This document shows, piece by piece, positions 17,601-25,751 of a stretch of DNA of 53,008 nt. The notes under the pieces are model-generated. The model was given only the letters and a program-made list of their open reading frames with translations, was not told the DNA's origin and searched no databases. Made by a program: the position numbers and the translations under genes. Source of the DNA: CAYNUJ01 sp964573255 (GTDB lineage: Bacteria; Bacteroidota; Ignavibacteria; Ignavibacteriales; Melioribacteraceae); contig CAZNJB010000024.1 in assembly GCA_964573255.1 (NCBI GenBank), forward strand, positions 1 through 53,008, in the 5' to 3' direction. The number at the start of each line of letters is the position of its first letter. Position 1 is the stretch's first letter.

Positions 17601-18830
17601 CTAAACTGATTTAATTTTAGCAAACTTACGTTTACCAACCTTTAAGACAAATTCTCCGTCAGAAATTATTTGATGATTAAAGTCTTCAATTTTTTGCCCG
17701 TTTATTGACACGCCACCTTGTTGAATCAATCTGCGTGCCTCGCTTTTTGAAGGAGCAAAATTCACTTTCAGAATTAATTCGATAATGTTAAGTCCTTCGT
17801 TTAATTCGGGGAACTCAAATTCCGGCATATCATCGGGTACATCTTTTTTGATGAATATTTTATCGAACTCTTCTTCGGCTTTAATCGCTTCTTTTTTGGA
17901 GTGATACATTTCGACTAATTTTCTAGCCAAAGCTCTTTTAATATCGCGAGGATTTATAGAAGGATTTTCCAAATCCTCTTTTATCTTTTTCAATTCTTCC
18001 AGAGTTACGTCAGTTGTCAATTCATAATACGTATAAATCAAATTGTCAGGAATCGAAAGAGTTTTGCCGTAAATTTCTTGCGGTGATTCATCAATACCGA
18101 TATAATTATCATACGATTTGCTCATCTTTTCGGTACCGTCAGTTCCAACCAGCAGGGGCATAGTTAAAATTACCTGAGGTTCTTGTCCGTATTCACGTTG
18201 TATGTCACGTCCGACGAGTAAATTAAAGGTTTGATCCGTTCCACCCAATTCCACATCAGATTCAATTGCAACGGAATCCATTGCTTGTGCAAGAGGGTAG
18301 AGTATTTCGTGCATAGAAATTGGAATCCCGCTTTTATACCGTTTCGTGAAATCGTCTCTTTCGAGCATACGAGCCACAGTGTATTTTGATGCGAGTTTAA
18401 TTACCGATTCGAATGTCATTTTACTGAGCCATTCGGAATTGTAAACGATTTTTGTTTTATCAGGATCCAATATTTTAGCTGCTTGTTCCCAATACGATTT
18501 TGCGTTCTCTCTAGCTTCTTCAAAAGTTAAAGGAGGACGCGTTTGATTTCTTCCGGACGGATCACCAATCATTCCGGTGAAATCACCGATTATTAGAATT
18601 GCCTGATGACCCAATTCTTGAAATTGTCTCAATTTTCTTAATACGACGGAATGACCTAAGTGTAAATCGGGTCGTGTTGGATCGCACCCTAGTTTTATGT
18701 TCAGTGGTCTGTTTTCCGCTAACGATTTTTCAAGTTTTTGCTTTAATTCTTCAAGAGGAATTATTTCGGCTGTTCCTCTTTTAATTATTTCCAGTTGTTC
18801 GTTTACCGGCAAAAAATTTCTATCACTCAA
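17601..18830 (-). CDS. tyrS: Tyrosyl-tRNA synthetase
   Basis: Class I synthetase of normal length (409 aa) that charges tRNA-Tyr. The HIGH-type motif is HLGH at 57-60, and KMSKS is at 235-239. The tyrosine pocket includes GDFTGMIGDPSGR and the ELGGTDQTFNLLVGRD segment. A C-terminal S4-like RNA-binding domain spans about 340-409 (APSKSEARRLIQQGGVSING). The sequence is of the longer TyrZ-like bacterial type. The start is TTG preceded by AGGAG. smpB lies 10 bp upstream in the same direction. Confidence 0.97.
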   Translation of the reverse strand: MSDRNFLPVNEQLEIIKRGTAEIIPLEELKQKLEKSLAENRPLNIKLGCDPTRPDLHLGHSVVLRKLRQFQELGHQAILIIGDFTGMIGDPSGRNQTRPPLTFEEARENAKSYWEQAAKILDPDKTKIVYNSEWLSKMTFESVIKLASKYTVARMLERDDFTKRYKSGIPISMHEILYPLAQAMDSVAIESDVELGGTDQTFNLLVGRDIQREYGQEPQVILTMPLLVGTDGTEKMSKSYDNYIGIDESPQEIYGKTLSIPDNLIYTYYELTTDVTLEELKKIKEDLENPSINPRDIKRALARKLVEMYHSKKEAIKAEEEFDKIFIKKDVPDDMPEFEFPELNEGLNIIELILKVNFAPSKSEARRLIQQGGVSINGQKIEDFNHQIISDGEFVLKVGKRKFAKIKSV

Positions 18831-18840
18831 TTTTAATCTC

Positions 18841-19293
18841 CTAAAATTTTATTTTTCTTTCCATATCGCGCTGTGCATCCCGTTTGGCAATATCCTGACG
18901 CTTATCATAAATCTTTTTACCTTTGGCAACGGCAAGTTCTACCTTAACTTTGCCACGTGTAAAATAAAGTCTTAATGGAACCAGTGTGTTGCCTTTTTCA
19001 TTCACTGCTTTCATCAGTTTGCGGATTTCATTTTTATTAAGCAGAAGTTTCCGTTTACGCAAGGGATCGTGATTGTTGATATTTCCTTGATCGTATTCAT
19101 TAATATGCGCGTTAAGCAACCACACTTCACCTTTATCAATAACAGCATAACTGTCGCTTAGATTTGCTTTCCCTTGTCTAAGCGATTTAACCTCCGTTCC
19201 ACGCAATACAATACCCGCTTCATATGTCTGAAGAATCGAATATTCGTGCCGCGCTTTACGGTTAACGGTAATATTTTTGAAATTGTCATTCAT
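18841..19293 (-). CDS. smpB: SsrA-binding protein SmpB
   Basis: A 150-aa tmRNA-binding protein needed for trans-translation rescue of stalled ribosomes. The beta-barrel core begins with NRKARHEYSILQTYEAGIVLRG and TEVKSLRQGKANLSDSYA. The basic tail KGKKIYDKRQDIAKRDAQRDMER, which enters the mRNA channel, is complete. No ssrA (tmRNA) gene was recognised nearby. It is the first gene of a three-gene minus-strand operon, and the palindrome at 19356-19377 lies about 60 bp upstream of its start. Confidence 0.97.
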   Translation of the reverse strand: MNDNFKNITVNRKARHEYSILQTYEAGIVLRGTEVKSLRQGKANLSDSYAVIDKGEVWLLNAHINEYDQGNINNHDPLRKRKLLLNKNEIRKLMKAVNEKGNTLVPLRLYFTRGKVKVELAVAKGKKIYDKRQDIAKRDAQRDMERKIKF

Positions 19294-19355
19294 TTAAAAT
19301 TCAAAACTACAAATTTATTCCCGGAAGTTACTAAAAGCAAGAAAATTGATAATAG

Positions 19356-19377
19356 TTCTTTCTACCGGTAGAAAGAA
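19356..19377. repeat. Perfect 22-bp palindrome between smpB and the SurA-like gene
   Basis: The arms TTCTTTCTACC and GGTAGAAAGAA are exact reverse complements with no spacer. Further partly complementary TAAT/ATTA bases flank it. It lies upstream of smpB and downstream of the SurA-like gene, both on the minus strand. It could be an operator for smpB or a hairpin ending the upstream transcript (9-bp stem, CCGG loop), but no T-run follows. Confidence 0.55.
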
Positions 19378-19408
19378 ATTATTAAAAAATCAGAATAGTG
19401 CTTTGATT

Positions 19409-21241
19409 TTATGGTAATGCTTTTTCCTTTGATTCCCACTTGTAAAACCACTCATAAAATTGGTTTGTAAAGGGGACGGCTAAAATTTGTTCACCTAAAC
19501 CGAAAAACTTCATAACGACCATATTCAATTGGTTTATTTTTATTTTTCCCAATTTTTTATAGTCGATTTTTACACCGTATTTTTCAGCTAATTCAATCGT
19601 TTTGTCGTCTAAAAAATTCTTTAACTTTTTGAAATACAACTCTTGTTTTATCCCATCCCGGTTGCTCTTGAAGGAAATTGTATCGATTAAAACAGATTTC
19701 TTAATTTCTTTTATTTGAAGTAAATAATATTTGTTCTCTTCTTGAATAGGTCCGAATAAATCTCCCTTTTGAGAGTTATTGGTAACACCAAAAGATTCAA
19801 ATTTATGTAAAGGTTCAAAATCATTTATATTTAATAATAGTCCGGCTTTATGTTCCATATTTTTATATGCCGTCTCAAGGTCTTTTGTTGTATTTAATAT
19901 TTTAAGAATACTGTTTATGTCGTCTAAATTTTGTGTGGTTATTTGAACCGTCTTTATCATAGTAGCTGATGAATTATCCGATTTCTCAATGAAATAATTT
20001 TCTATTTCTTCATCACTAATTTTTATTGAATTTTTGAATTTTGATTTAGCCATTTGGGCTAGATAATTATCTCTCCAAAGATTTAATTCCGTTTGAACTT
20101 CAGGTAATTGATCATAATTTAATTTGACTGCTGCCCGATAAAGGATTTCCAATCTAATGTAGTTCTTTATTTCTTTCGCCAAGAAATTTCTTAAATCAAA
20201 ATTTTCGCCGATTTTAATTTTAATTCCCTTGAACGCAATAGCTCCTATGTAATCTTTCAATAAAATAGGATTCGGGGAGAAATTTAAGAATACCGATTTT
20301 CTTTCCGTAGAACTGAAATTGTCCAGTATGGAATATATATCATAAAAATCGAGTGCAGCTATACCGTTTATATTATTTCCGGTAGTTTTTCCATCAATTT
20401 TTTCTTGAAGGATGGTATACAACTTACTAAATAAAGTATCGTTTATTTCAATTCTTTTTCCACCTAAATATTTTTTATTGAACTCTTCGTATAGAGACTT
20501 GTATTTTTTTTGTTCTAATATTTTTTTTGCTTTTGAGTATAAAGCATTATTCGTTAAATCAGACTCTATCTGCACTTCTTTTAAGTAAAAAATAACCCAG
20601 CCTATTTCTGTTTTCACAGGTTTAGTATATTCACCGGGTGAGAGGGAATTAAATAATTTTTCCCGTTCGGAATCTACTTGTCCGCATTCGACTTTTACAG
20701 GATTTTCTTGAAGCAGAGCTTCTTTTCTTCCTTTCAAAACTTGCGTGTAGGATTTTCCACTTTTTAATTCAGAGTATAATCTGTTTATCTCTTTCTCATC
20801 CTTTTCAGTTATATAATTCAAGTAGAGAATTTTTCTGCATTGTGGGATTAATTTTTTTATTTCGCTTTCGTCAATATTTACTCTATTCATTACTTCGCGT
20901 TTATATAATTCATCGCGAGTGTACATTTTTTTTATTTCATCTAAACTATATTTAATTAGGGGAGTAGTCAGTAAGCCTTCGGATTCGGCTAGTTGAGACC
21001 AAAGTTTTTCATGTATCAGCGTATATAAAAAGCGTTCTTTGAATTCTGCATCAGTTAAATTATTCAACAAGTGGGGAGTCATTTCCGCCCGTTTTCTGAA
21101 TTCTTCGGAAGTTATTACTTTGTTTCCTGCCTTGGCAATTATCTCATTTTTTTTGTGAATTTGCGCAAGTGAATTTTGAGAAATAAATAAAATTATCAAA
21201 ATAATAACGTGGTTTAATATCTGCTTTTTATATATCTTCAT
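19409..21241 (-). CDS. Exported SurA/PpiC-like peptidyl-prolyl isomerase or chaperone
   Basis: A 610-aa protein with a signal peptide (hydrophobic residues 9-26, ending SLAQ). An N-terminal SurA-like segment at about 33-130 begins NEIIAKAGNKVITSEEFRKR. A parvulin-like domain at about 136-224 contains LSPGEYTKPVKTEIGWVIFYLKE, the hallmark end of that fold, but the GGDLG part is eroded, so isomerase activity is doubtful. The rest is lysine-rich helical sequence with a second possible chaperone-like segment (residues 398-530). It probably acts in the periplasm on outer-membrane or exported proteins. Only 34 bp separate its ATG from the divergent binding-protein gene. Confidence 0.75.
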   Translation of the reverse strand: MKIYKKQILNHVIILIILFISQNSLAQIHKKNEIIAKAGNKVITSEEFRKRAEMTPHLLNNLTDAEFKERFLYTLIHEKLWSQLAESEGLLTTPLIKYSLDEIKKMYTRDELYKREVMNRVNIDESEIKKLIPQCRKILYLNYITEKDEKEINRLYSELKSGKSYTQVLKGRKEALLQENPVKVECGQVDSEREKLFNSLSPGEYTKPVKTEIGWVIFYLKEVQIESDLTNNALYSKAKKILEQKKYKSLYEEFNKKYLGGKRIEINDTLFSKLYTILQEKIDGKTTGNNINGIAALDFYDIYSILDNFSSTERKSVFLNFSPNPILLKDYIGAIAFKGIKIKIGENFDLRNFLAKEIKNYIRLEILYRAAVKLNYDQLPEVQTELNLWRDNYLAQMAKSKFKNSIKISDEEIENYFIEKSDNSSATMIKTVQITTQNLDDINSILKILNTTKDLETAYKNMEHKAGLLLNINDFEPLHKFESFGVTNNSQKGDLFGPIQEENKYYLLQIKEIKKSVLIDTISFKSNRDGIKQELYFKKLKNFLDDKTIELAEKYGVKIDYKKLGKIKINQLNMVVMKFFGLGEQILAVPFTNQFYEWFYKWESKEKALP

Positions 21242-21275
21242 ATCGAAAAAATTGGATTCTTAAAAAAAATTAAAA

Positions 21276-22601
21276 ATGGTTGATAAACTTAGCGTCTTAA
21301 GGGATATTTTCAAAAACAGTTATTTCCCGTTATTTGTATCAATAATTATTATCGGGCTGATTGTTTCCTATGTGTTAATCATTATTCCTTCGACGGATAT
21401 TAAAGATAATGAAGTTGTTAAAATTCATTTTGCTGAGAATATTTCAGATTCCCATAAAGAGGTTATAAAACGCTTCAATAAAAAATATCAAGGAAGAATT
21501 GAAGTAGTTCCAATTACTCTTCCATTCGAAAAATTCAGTACAAACGAAAGGAAAGAATTATTAGCTAGAACTCTACGCAGTAAGAGTTCCAGGCTGGATG
21601 TTTTTACCGTCGATCAAATTTGGGTAACTCGGTTTGCTAAATGGGCTGAGGAACTGGAACAATACTTTCCTGAGAAAACCCGTGAAGGATTTGTCCAGTA
21701 TGCTCTTAATACTTGCTATTCAGATGGTAAATTATATGCGATCCCTTTATACATGGATATCGGGCTGCTCTATTTTAAGGCAAATATTATTGAAAAAGAA
21801 TTCGGTAAAAATACTGTAAAAAGGATAATTGAGGGATTGACATGGGATGAATTTATTGAACTTAATCTTAAATTGAAGAAGAAAGGATATGCCCCGTTTT
21901 TATTTCCTGCCGACGGATATGAAGGTTTGATGTGTACATTTGCCGAAGTTTTGTACGGTGTCGCGAATAAAAATTTAAGTAATTCAGGTTTTAACATAGA
22001 CGCACCGGAATTCGAAATAACAGCTAAGTTCATTTATGATTTAATTAATACATTAAAAATTACTCCATTCGAAGTGGTTAATTTTAAAGAGACGGAAAGT
22101 TACAATTATTTTTTCAATAAAAATGCCGTGTTTCTTAGAGGTTGGCCGGGATTGGATCATAGTATTTATAAACAAATTAGCCGGAACAATAATAATTTGC
22201 AAATCTTGAGAGCCCCTTTGCCAAAGTTTAAAAACTCCGATTTCGGTTCGGTTTTCGGCGGATGGAATTTGATGATTTCCAAATACAGCCGTCATAAAAA
22301 AGAAGCTCTGATTTTCATAAAGTATCTGTTGAGTGAAGAATCACAGATGATTTTGTTTAATAAAGGAGGTCATTTACCAATAATCGAAAGAATTTATTTC
22401 AAGGATAATCATCAATTATTGAAATTTTACTATCAATTATTTAATAAAGGTATTTATCGTCCTCATCAAGTAAATTACACAAAAATTTCCGATATCATTT
22501 CCCATTACTTGAATTTAGCTTTGAAAAAAGAAATCACTCTCGAGACGGCTCTGCAGAAAACAAAAGAAACCCTGGAAAAGAATAGTTTGGTAATTAAGTA
22601 A
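21276..22601 (+). CDS. Membrane-anchored extracellular solute-binding protein (family 1)
   Basis: A 441-aa protein with an uncleaved-looking transmembrane anchor at residues 18-37 and no lipobox, followed by a family-1 (sugar-type) ABC binding-protein fold. Visible elements are KIHFAENISDSHKEVIKRFN at the start of lobe 1, RLDVFTVDQIWVTRFAKW, YAIPLYMDIGLLYFKANI and GSVFGGWNLMISKYSRHKKEAL. No permease or ATPase gene is nearby. Its stop overlaps the histidine kinase ATG by one base (TAATG), so it is most likely a ligand-sensing subunit for that kinase. The ligand is probably an oligosaccharide, judging by the locus downstream; that is inference. Confidence 0.85.
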   Translation: MVDKLSVLRDIFKNSYFPLFVSIIIIGLIVSYVLIIIPSTDIKDNEVVKIHFAENISDSHKEVIKRFNKKYQGRIEVVPITLPFEKFSTNERKELLARTLRSKSSRLDVFTVDQIWVTRFAKWAEELEQYFPEKTREGFVQYALNTCYSDGKLYAIPLYMDIGLLYFKANIIEKEFGKNTVKRIIEGLTWDEFIELNLKLKKKGYAPFLFPADGYEGLMCTFAEVLYGVANKNLSNSGFNIDAPEFEITAKFIYDLINTLKITPFEVVNFKETESYNYFFNKNAVFLRGWPGLDHSIYKQISRNNNNLQILRAPLPKFKNSDFGSVFGGWNLMISKYSRHKKEALIFIKYLLSEESQMILFNKGGHLPIIERIYFKDNHQLLKFYYQLFNKGIYRPHQVNYTKISDIISHYLNLALKKEITLETALQKTKETLEKNSLVIK

Positions 22602-24085
22602 TGAAAGAAAGCAATAAATTATTCGAAAAGATAAAGAAGTATCGTTTTGAATTACGGCATGTTACTGTTCTATTTACGATTCTTTTAGCGTTTCAAATTA
22701 TTATTTCTTTCATTCAAAAATCCTCTTTGGAAACCTTTTTAAGTGATACCCAAAATTGGTATCAAAAAGATGCAGCAGAAAGATTGGCTAATCTTACAAC
22801 TACTTCACTCGAACTTTTAATTGAGAATATAAATACAGAAATATTTACCGATTCCGATAAAAGACGAAAATTAATCGAATCTTTCAATATAATTTTTTCA
22901 CAGCAGCTATTACAGCAAAACGTTGAGGAAATTTGCCTGATATTGGAGAAGGGGAATGATGTTTTTGCTGTAGATGACGGGGAAGATCTTCTGAATGCTT
23001 TCAGGAATGAGAATATCAAAAAATTGACTAATGATAATAATCACCGGGAAGCTCTGAATCTTTACAGGGAAAATATAAAATCGATAAAACATTACGAAGA
23101 AATCATAAGTAAAAGAAGCGGTATTCAAACATTCCACATATTGGTCCCTTTTGTACCCAATGGAGAATTTTTAGGTGCGCTCTACATGCGCAATACACCC
23201 GATTTTACTTTCATCACCAATGAAATCATTTCCAGTTACGATGAAACGTCTATTATTTATTCTTCCTTTATACTGCTTGGATTGCTTGCTATGTATTACA
23301 TTTCTTCCTACACCGTAAAAGAAAGGGATGAGGCACAAAAATTACTGTTTGAAGAACACGAAGAACATATTAAAGAACAGATAATGCATGAAAAAGAATC
23401 CCTCTTTACCAAGAGAATTTATCATACTCATCACAAAGCCGAAAAGGTAATGGGATTCATAAAAGAAGATTTGAGAAGTTTGAATCCCGAGAACATTGAG
23501 GAAGTTAGATATCGCTTGAATAAATATTCCAATTTTGTATCACGAGTAATTTATGATATGAAATGGTACGATCCGCCTATTTCAACAATCAGAGGACAAA
23601 TGTTCAATACGGATTTGAATCAAGTAATCAAATTTCTCGTGAATAATTTATTCTTGAGGCTTTCTTCACGTTCGAAGAAGTTTGAATTTGAGTTAAAGTT
23701 GGACGATAATTTGCCTAAGGTTCATTTTAATGAGTTTGTAATTTGGGAAATATTGGAACCCTTAATTCAAAATTCTATAGATCATGGAGGCGAAGAAAAA
23801 GTTCGAATTACCATAATTACTAAATATTATAAGGATGAAAATAAATCTGAGATTATAATCAGTGATGACGGTAAAGGGATTTGTCCAGAATTATTGGAAT
23901 TGGATAGTGACGGTGTAAAGAAAATATTCAAGGAAAACATTACTACTAAAATTGCTTCAGAGCCGAACAGGGGTTACGGTTGTTATATTGCTTATCAAAT
24001 GGCTAAAACAAGATGCGGCTGGTTGTTGGATGTGGAAAATAACGGTTCAAGTGGAGCAAAATTTATTATTGTTATTAAGAATTAA
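22601..24085 (+). CDS. Sensor histidine kinase with unusual phospho-acceptor region
   Basis: A 494-aa membrane kinase. TM1 spans about residues 22-38 and TM2 about 217-236, enclosing a roughly 180-residue extracytoplasmic domain. A helical linker leads to the dimerisation segment with candidate phospho-acceptor H275 in KRIYHTHHKAEKVMGFI. This lacks the usual HE(L/I)xxP pattern. The ATP-binding domain is intact: N-box N391 in EPLIQNSIDHGG, G1 box SDDGKGI at 421-427 and G2 box NRGYGCYIAYQMA. It is co-translated with the binding protein upstream and 12 bp from the response regulator downstream, which make its obvious partners. Confidence 0.87.
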   Translation: MKESNKLFEKIKKYRFELRHVTVLFTILLAFQIIISFIQKSSLETFLSDTQNWYQKDAAERLANLTTTSLELLIENINTEIFTDSDKRRKLIESFNIIFSQQLLQQNVEEICLILEKGNDVFAVDDGEDLLNAFRNENIKKLTNDNNHREALNLYRENIKSIKHYEEIISKRSGIQTFHILVPFVPNGEFLGALYMRNTPDFTFITNEIISSYDETSIIYSSFILLGLLAMYYISSYTVKERDEAQKLLFEEHEEHIKEQIMHEKESLFTKRIYHTHHKAEKVMGFIKEDLRSLNPENIEEVRYRLNKYSNFVSRVIYDMKWYDPPISTIRGQMFNTDLNQVIKFLVNNLFLRLSSRSKKFEFELKLDDNLPKVHFNEFVIWEILEPLIQNSIDHGGEEKVRITIITKYYKDENKSEIIISDDGKGICPELLELDSDGVKKIFKENITTKIASEPNRGYGCYIAYQMAKTRCGWLLDVENNGSSGAKFIIVIKN

Positions 24086-24097
24086 GTCGGAGATGTA

Positions 24098-25552
24098 ATG
24101 AGTAATAACCAGTTAATCAAAATTTTATTGATTGAAGATGAAGATTTTGATGTTAGACGAGTTAGGAACACTCTTAAACTTAGGGAAAATATATTTGAAA
24201 TTGTTGATGTAGTTGCTGATGGTGGAGAAGCGATTGATATACTTAAGGATAAAAGTTCGGCTATTGATTTAATAATTATGGATTATCAAATCGCAGGAGC
24301 TCTTAGAGGAGAAAATTTAATTAGAAAAATAAAGTTAATAGATCCGACACTTCAAGTAGTTGTTATTACCAAGCATACGATTAATATAAGTGATTTTGAT
24401 TTTGCAAATAAATTATTGGAAGCGGGAGCTTTTTGGTATTGCACGAAATATCCGGGCGATATCGAGGAATATATTTATCAACCAACGGATTTTATTCTAA
24501 GTTTATTTAATGCATTCGAAAAACGGCAGCTTCAAAAAAGATCTCAAAAAAGCTCGGAAAAATTAAAGAGAAATATTGATGAAATTCTAGTTAGTAAACC
24601 GATTATCGGTTCAAGCAAGTTTACTGAAAAATTGAGAAAACAAATTGATAAATTGGCTGCATCTGATATAAGTGTGATGATAACCGGCGCTTCAGGAACA
24701 GGAAAAGAATTAATAGCAAATAACATCCATTACAGGAGTAATAGAAGATTTGAGAATTTTGTCCCGATCAATTGCGGAAGCATTCCGGCAGATTTGATAG
24801 AATCGGAATTATTCGGTTTTGAAAAAGGAGCTTTTACTGGGGCAACGGCTCCCAAAAAGGGATTGTTTGAACTGGCTAATAACGGAACAATATTTTTGGA
24901 CGAAATAGCCGAACTTCCACTTAATGCTCAAGTTAAATTATTGCGTGTTCTTCAGGAAGGGGAAATTGAAAAAATCGGTAGAACGGGGGATATAAACGTT
25001 GATGTTAGAGTTATTGCTGCAACTAATAAAAATCTTGAAGAGCAGGTAAGGCTCGGTAATTTCCGTCAGGACTTGTATTTCCGCTTGAATGTTGTTCCGA
25101 TTAACGTTTTGCCGCTTAAAGATAGGAAAGATGATATTAAAGATTTAATTGATTTCTATCTAGATTCTTTTTGTGTCGATATGAATGTCAGTAAACCGCA
25201 ATTTGATAAAGAGGCTATAGATTATTTAATAAACTACGATTGGCCGGGGAATGTAAGGGAACTTAAAAATCTTTTGCAGAGACTTTTGTTTTTTGCCGAA
25301 GATAAAATCACGAAGGAAACAATTGAAAATTCCCTTATCGGAACTTCGTTAAGAAAGGGAAGAAAGGAAAGTTTTGAGAATTATTTTGACGGGAATAATA
25401 TTCTTCCTTTGAAAGAGATAGAAAAGGAATTCAGAAAAGATTATTTCGAATTTGTGAGAAAACATTCCACTTCCGATGCGGACGCTGCTCAAAAATTGGG
25501 TTTGGCACCGCCTAACTATCACCGTATGTGTAAAGAACTCGGTTTAAAATAA
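24098..25552 (+). CDS. Sigma-54-dependent response regulator, NtrC family
   Basis: A 484-aa regulator. The receiver has acidic E13-D14, phospho-acceptor D62 in LIIMDYQIAG, T91 and K117. The AAA+ domain at about 168-400 has Walker A GASGTGKE (197-204), the intact sigma-54 loop GAFTGA (244-249), Walker B FLDEIAEL and the NWPGNVREL-like WPGNVRELKNLL. The C-terminal helix-turn-helix (DADAAQKLGLAPPNYHRM) binds DNA. It completes the sensor module and directly precedes the glycanase locus, making that locus the likely target. Two -24/-12-like boxes downstream fit this (see 25694-25710 and 27902-27918). Confidence 0.93.
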   Translation: MSNNQLIKILLIEDEDFDVRRVRNTLKLRENIFEIVDVVADGGEAIDILKDKSSAIDLIIMDYQIAGALRGENLIRKIKLIDPTLQVVVITKHTINISDFDFANKLLEAGAFWYCTKYPGDIEEYIYQPTDFILSLFNAFEKRQLQKRSQKSSEKLKRNIDEILVSKPIIGSSKFTEKLRKQIDKLAASDISVMITGASGTGKELIANNIHYRSNRRFENFVPINCGSIPADLIESELFGFEKGAFTGATAPKKGLFELANNGTIFLDEIAELPLNAQVKLLRVLQEGEIEKIGRTGDINVDVRVIAATNKNLEEQVRLGNFRQDLYFRLNVVPINVLPLKDRKDDIKDLIDFYLDSFCVDMNVSKPQFDKEAIDYLINYDWPGNVRELKNLLQRLLFFAEDKITKETIENSLIGTSLRKGRKESFENYFDGNNILPLKEIEKEFRKDYFEFVRKHSTSDADAAQKLGLAPPNYHRMCKELGLK

Positions 25553-25693
25553 AAATTTTTACATCTGTAAGTTTGTCTAAATAATTTGCTTGAAGAAATA
25601 ACTTAAGGGAGTGGTAGATATATTTTATATAATTATTAATTGAAAAATAAAAAATTGTTTCCCTTTAGGAACCTCTCTTTTGCACCTGTTTCT

Positions 25694-25710
25694 TTTGGTA
25701 TTCTATTTGA
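25694..25710 (+). promoter_or_regulatory. Candidate -24/-12 (sigma-54-type) promoter for the GH5 gene
   Basis: TTTTGGTATTCTATTTGA has TTGG and TTTGA at the sigma-54 spacing (10 nt between GG and the -12 GA). The -12 dinucleotide is GA rather than the preferred GC. Transcription would start about 30 bp before the ATG at 25752, leaving room for AGAGGA. A very similar box precedes the symporter gene. Confidence 0.35.
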
Positions 25711-25742
25711 TAATTTTAAGGCAATTACTTGTAATGCTCTTT

Positions 25743-25748
25743 AGAGGA
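25743..25748 (+). promoter_or_regulatory. Ribosome binding site deciding the GH5 start
   Basis: AGAGGA lies four bases before the ATG at 25752. It supports that ATG over the TTG at 25680, whose extra residues would precede the signal peptide. Confidence 0.7.
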
Positions 25749-25751
25749 AAA

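Noticed and set aside
25680..25751. Longer start of the GH5 gene at TTG 25680
   Set aside because: It adds a second hydrophobic stretch before the true signal peptide. AGAGGA precedes ATG 25752, and a candidate promoter lies inside the extension.
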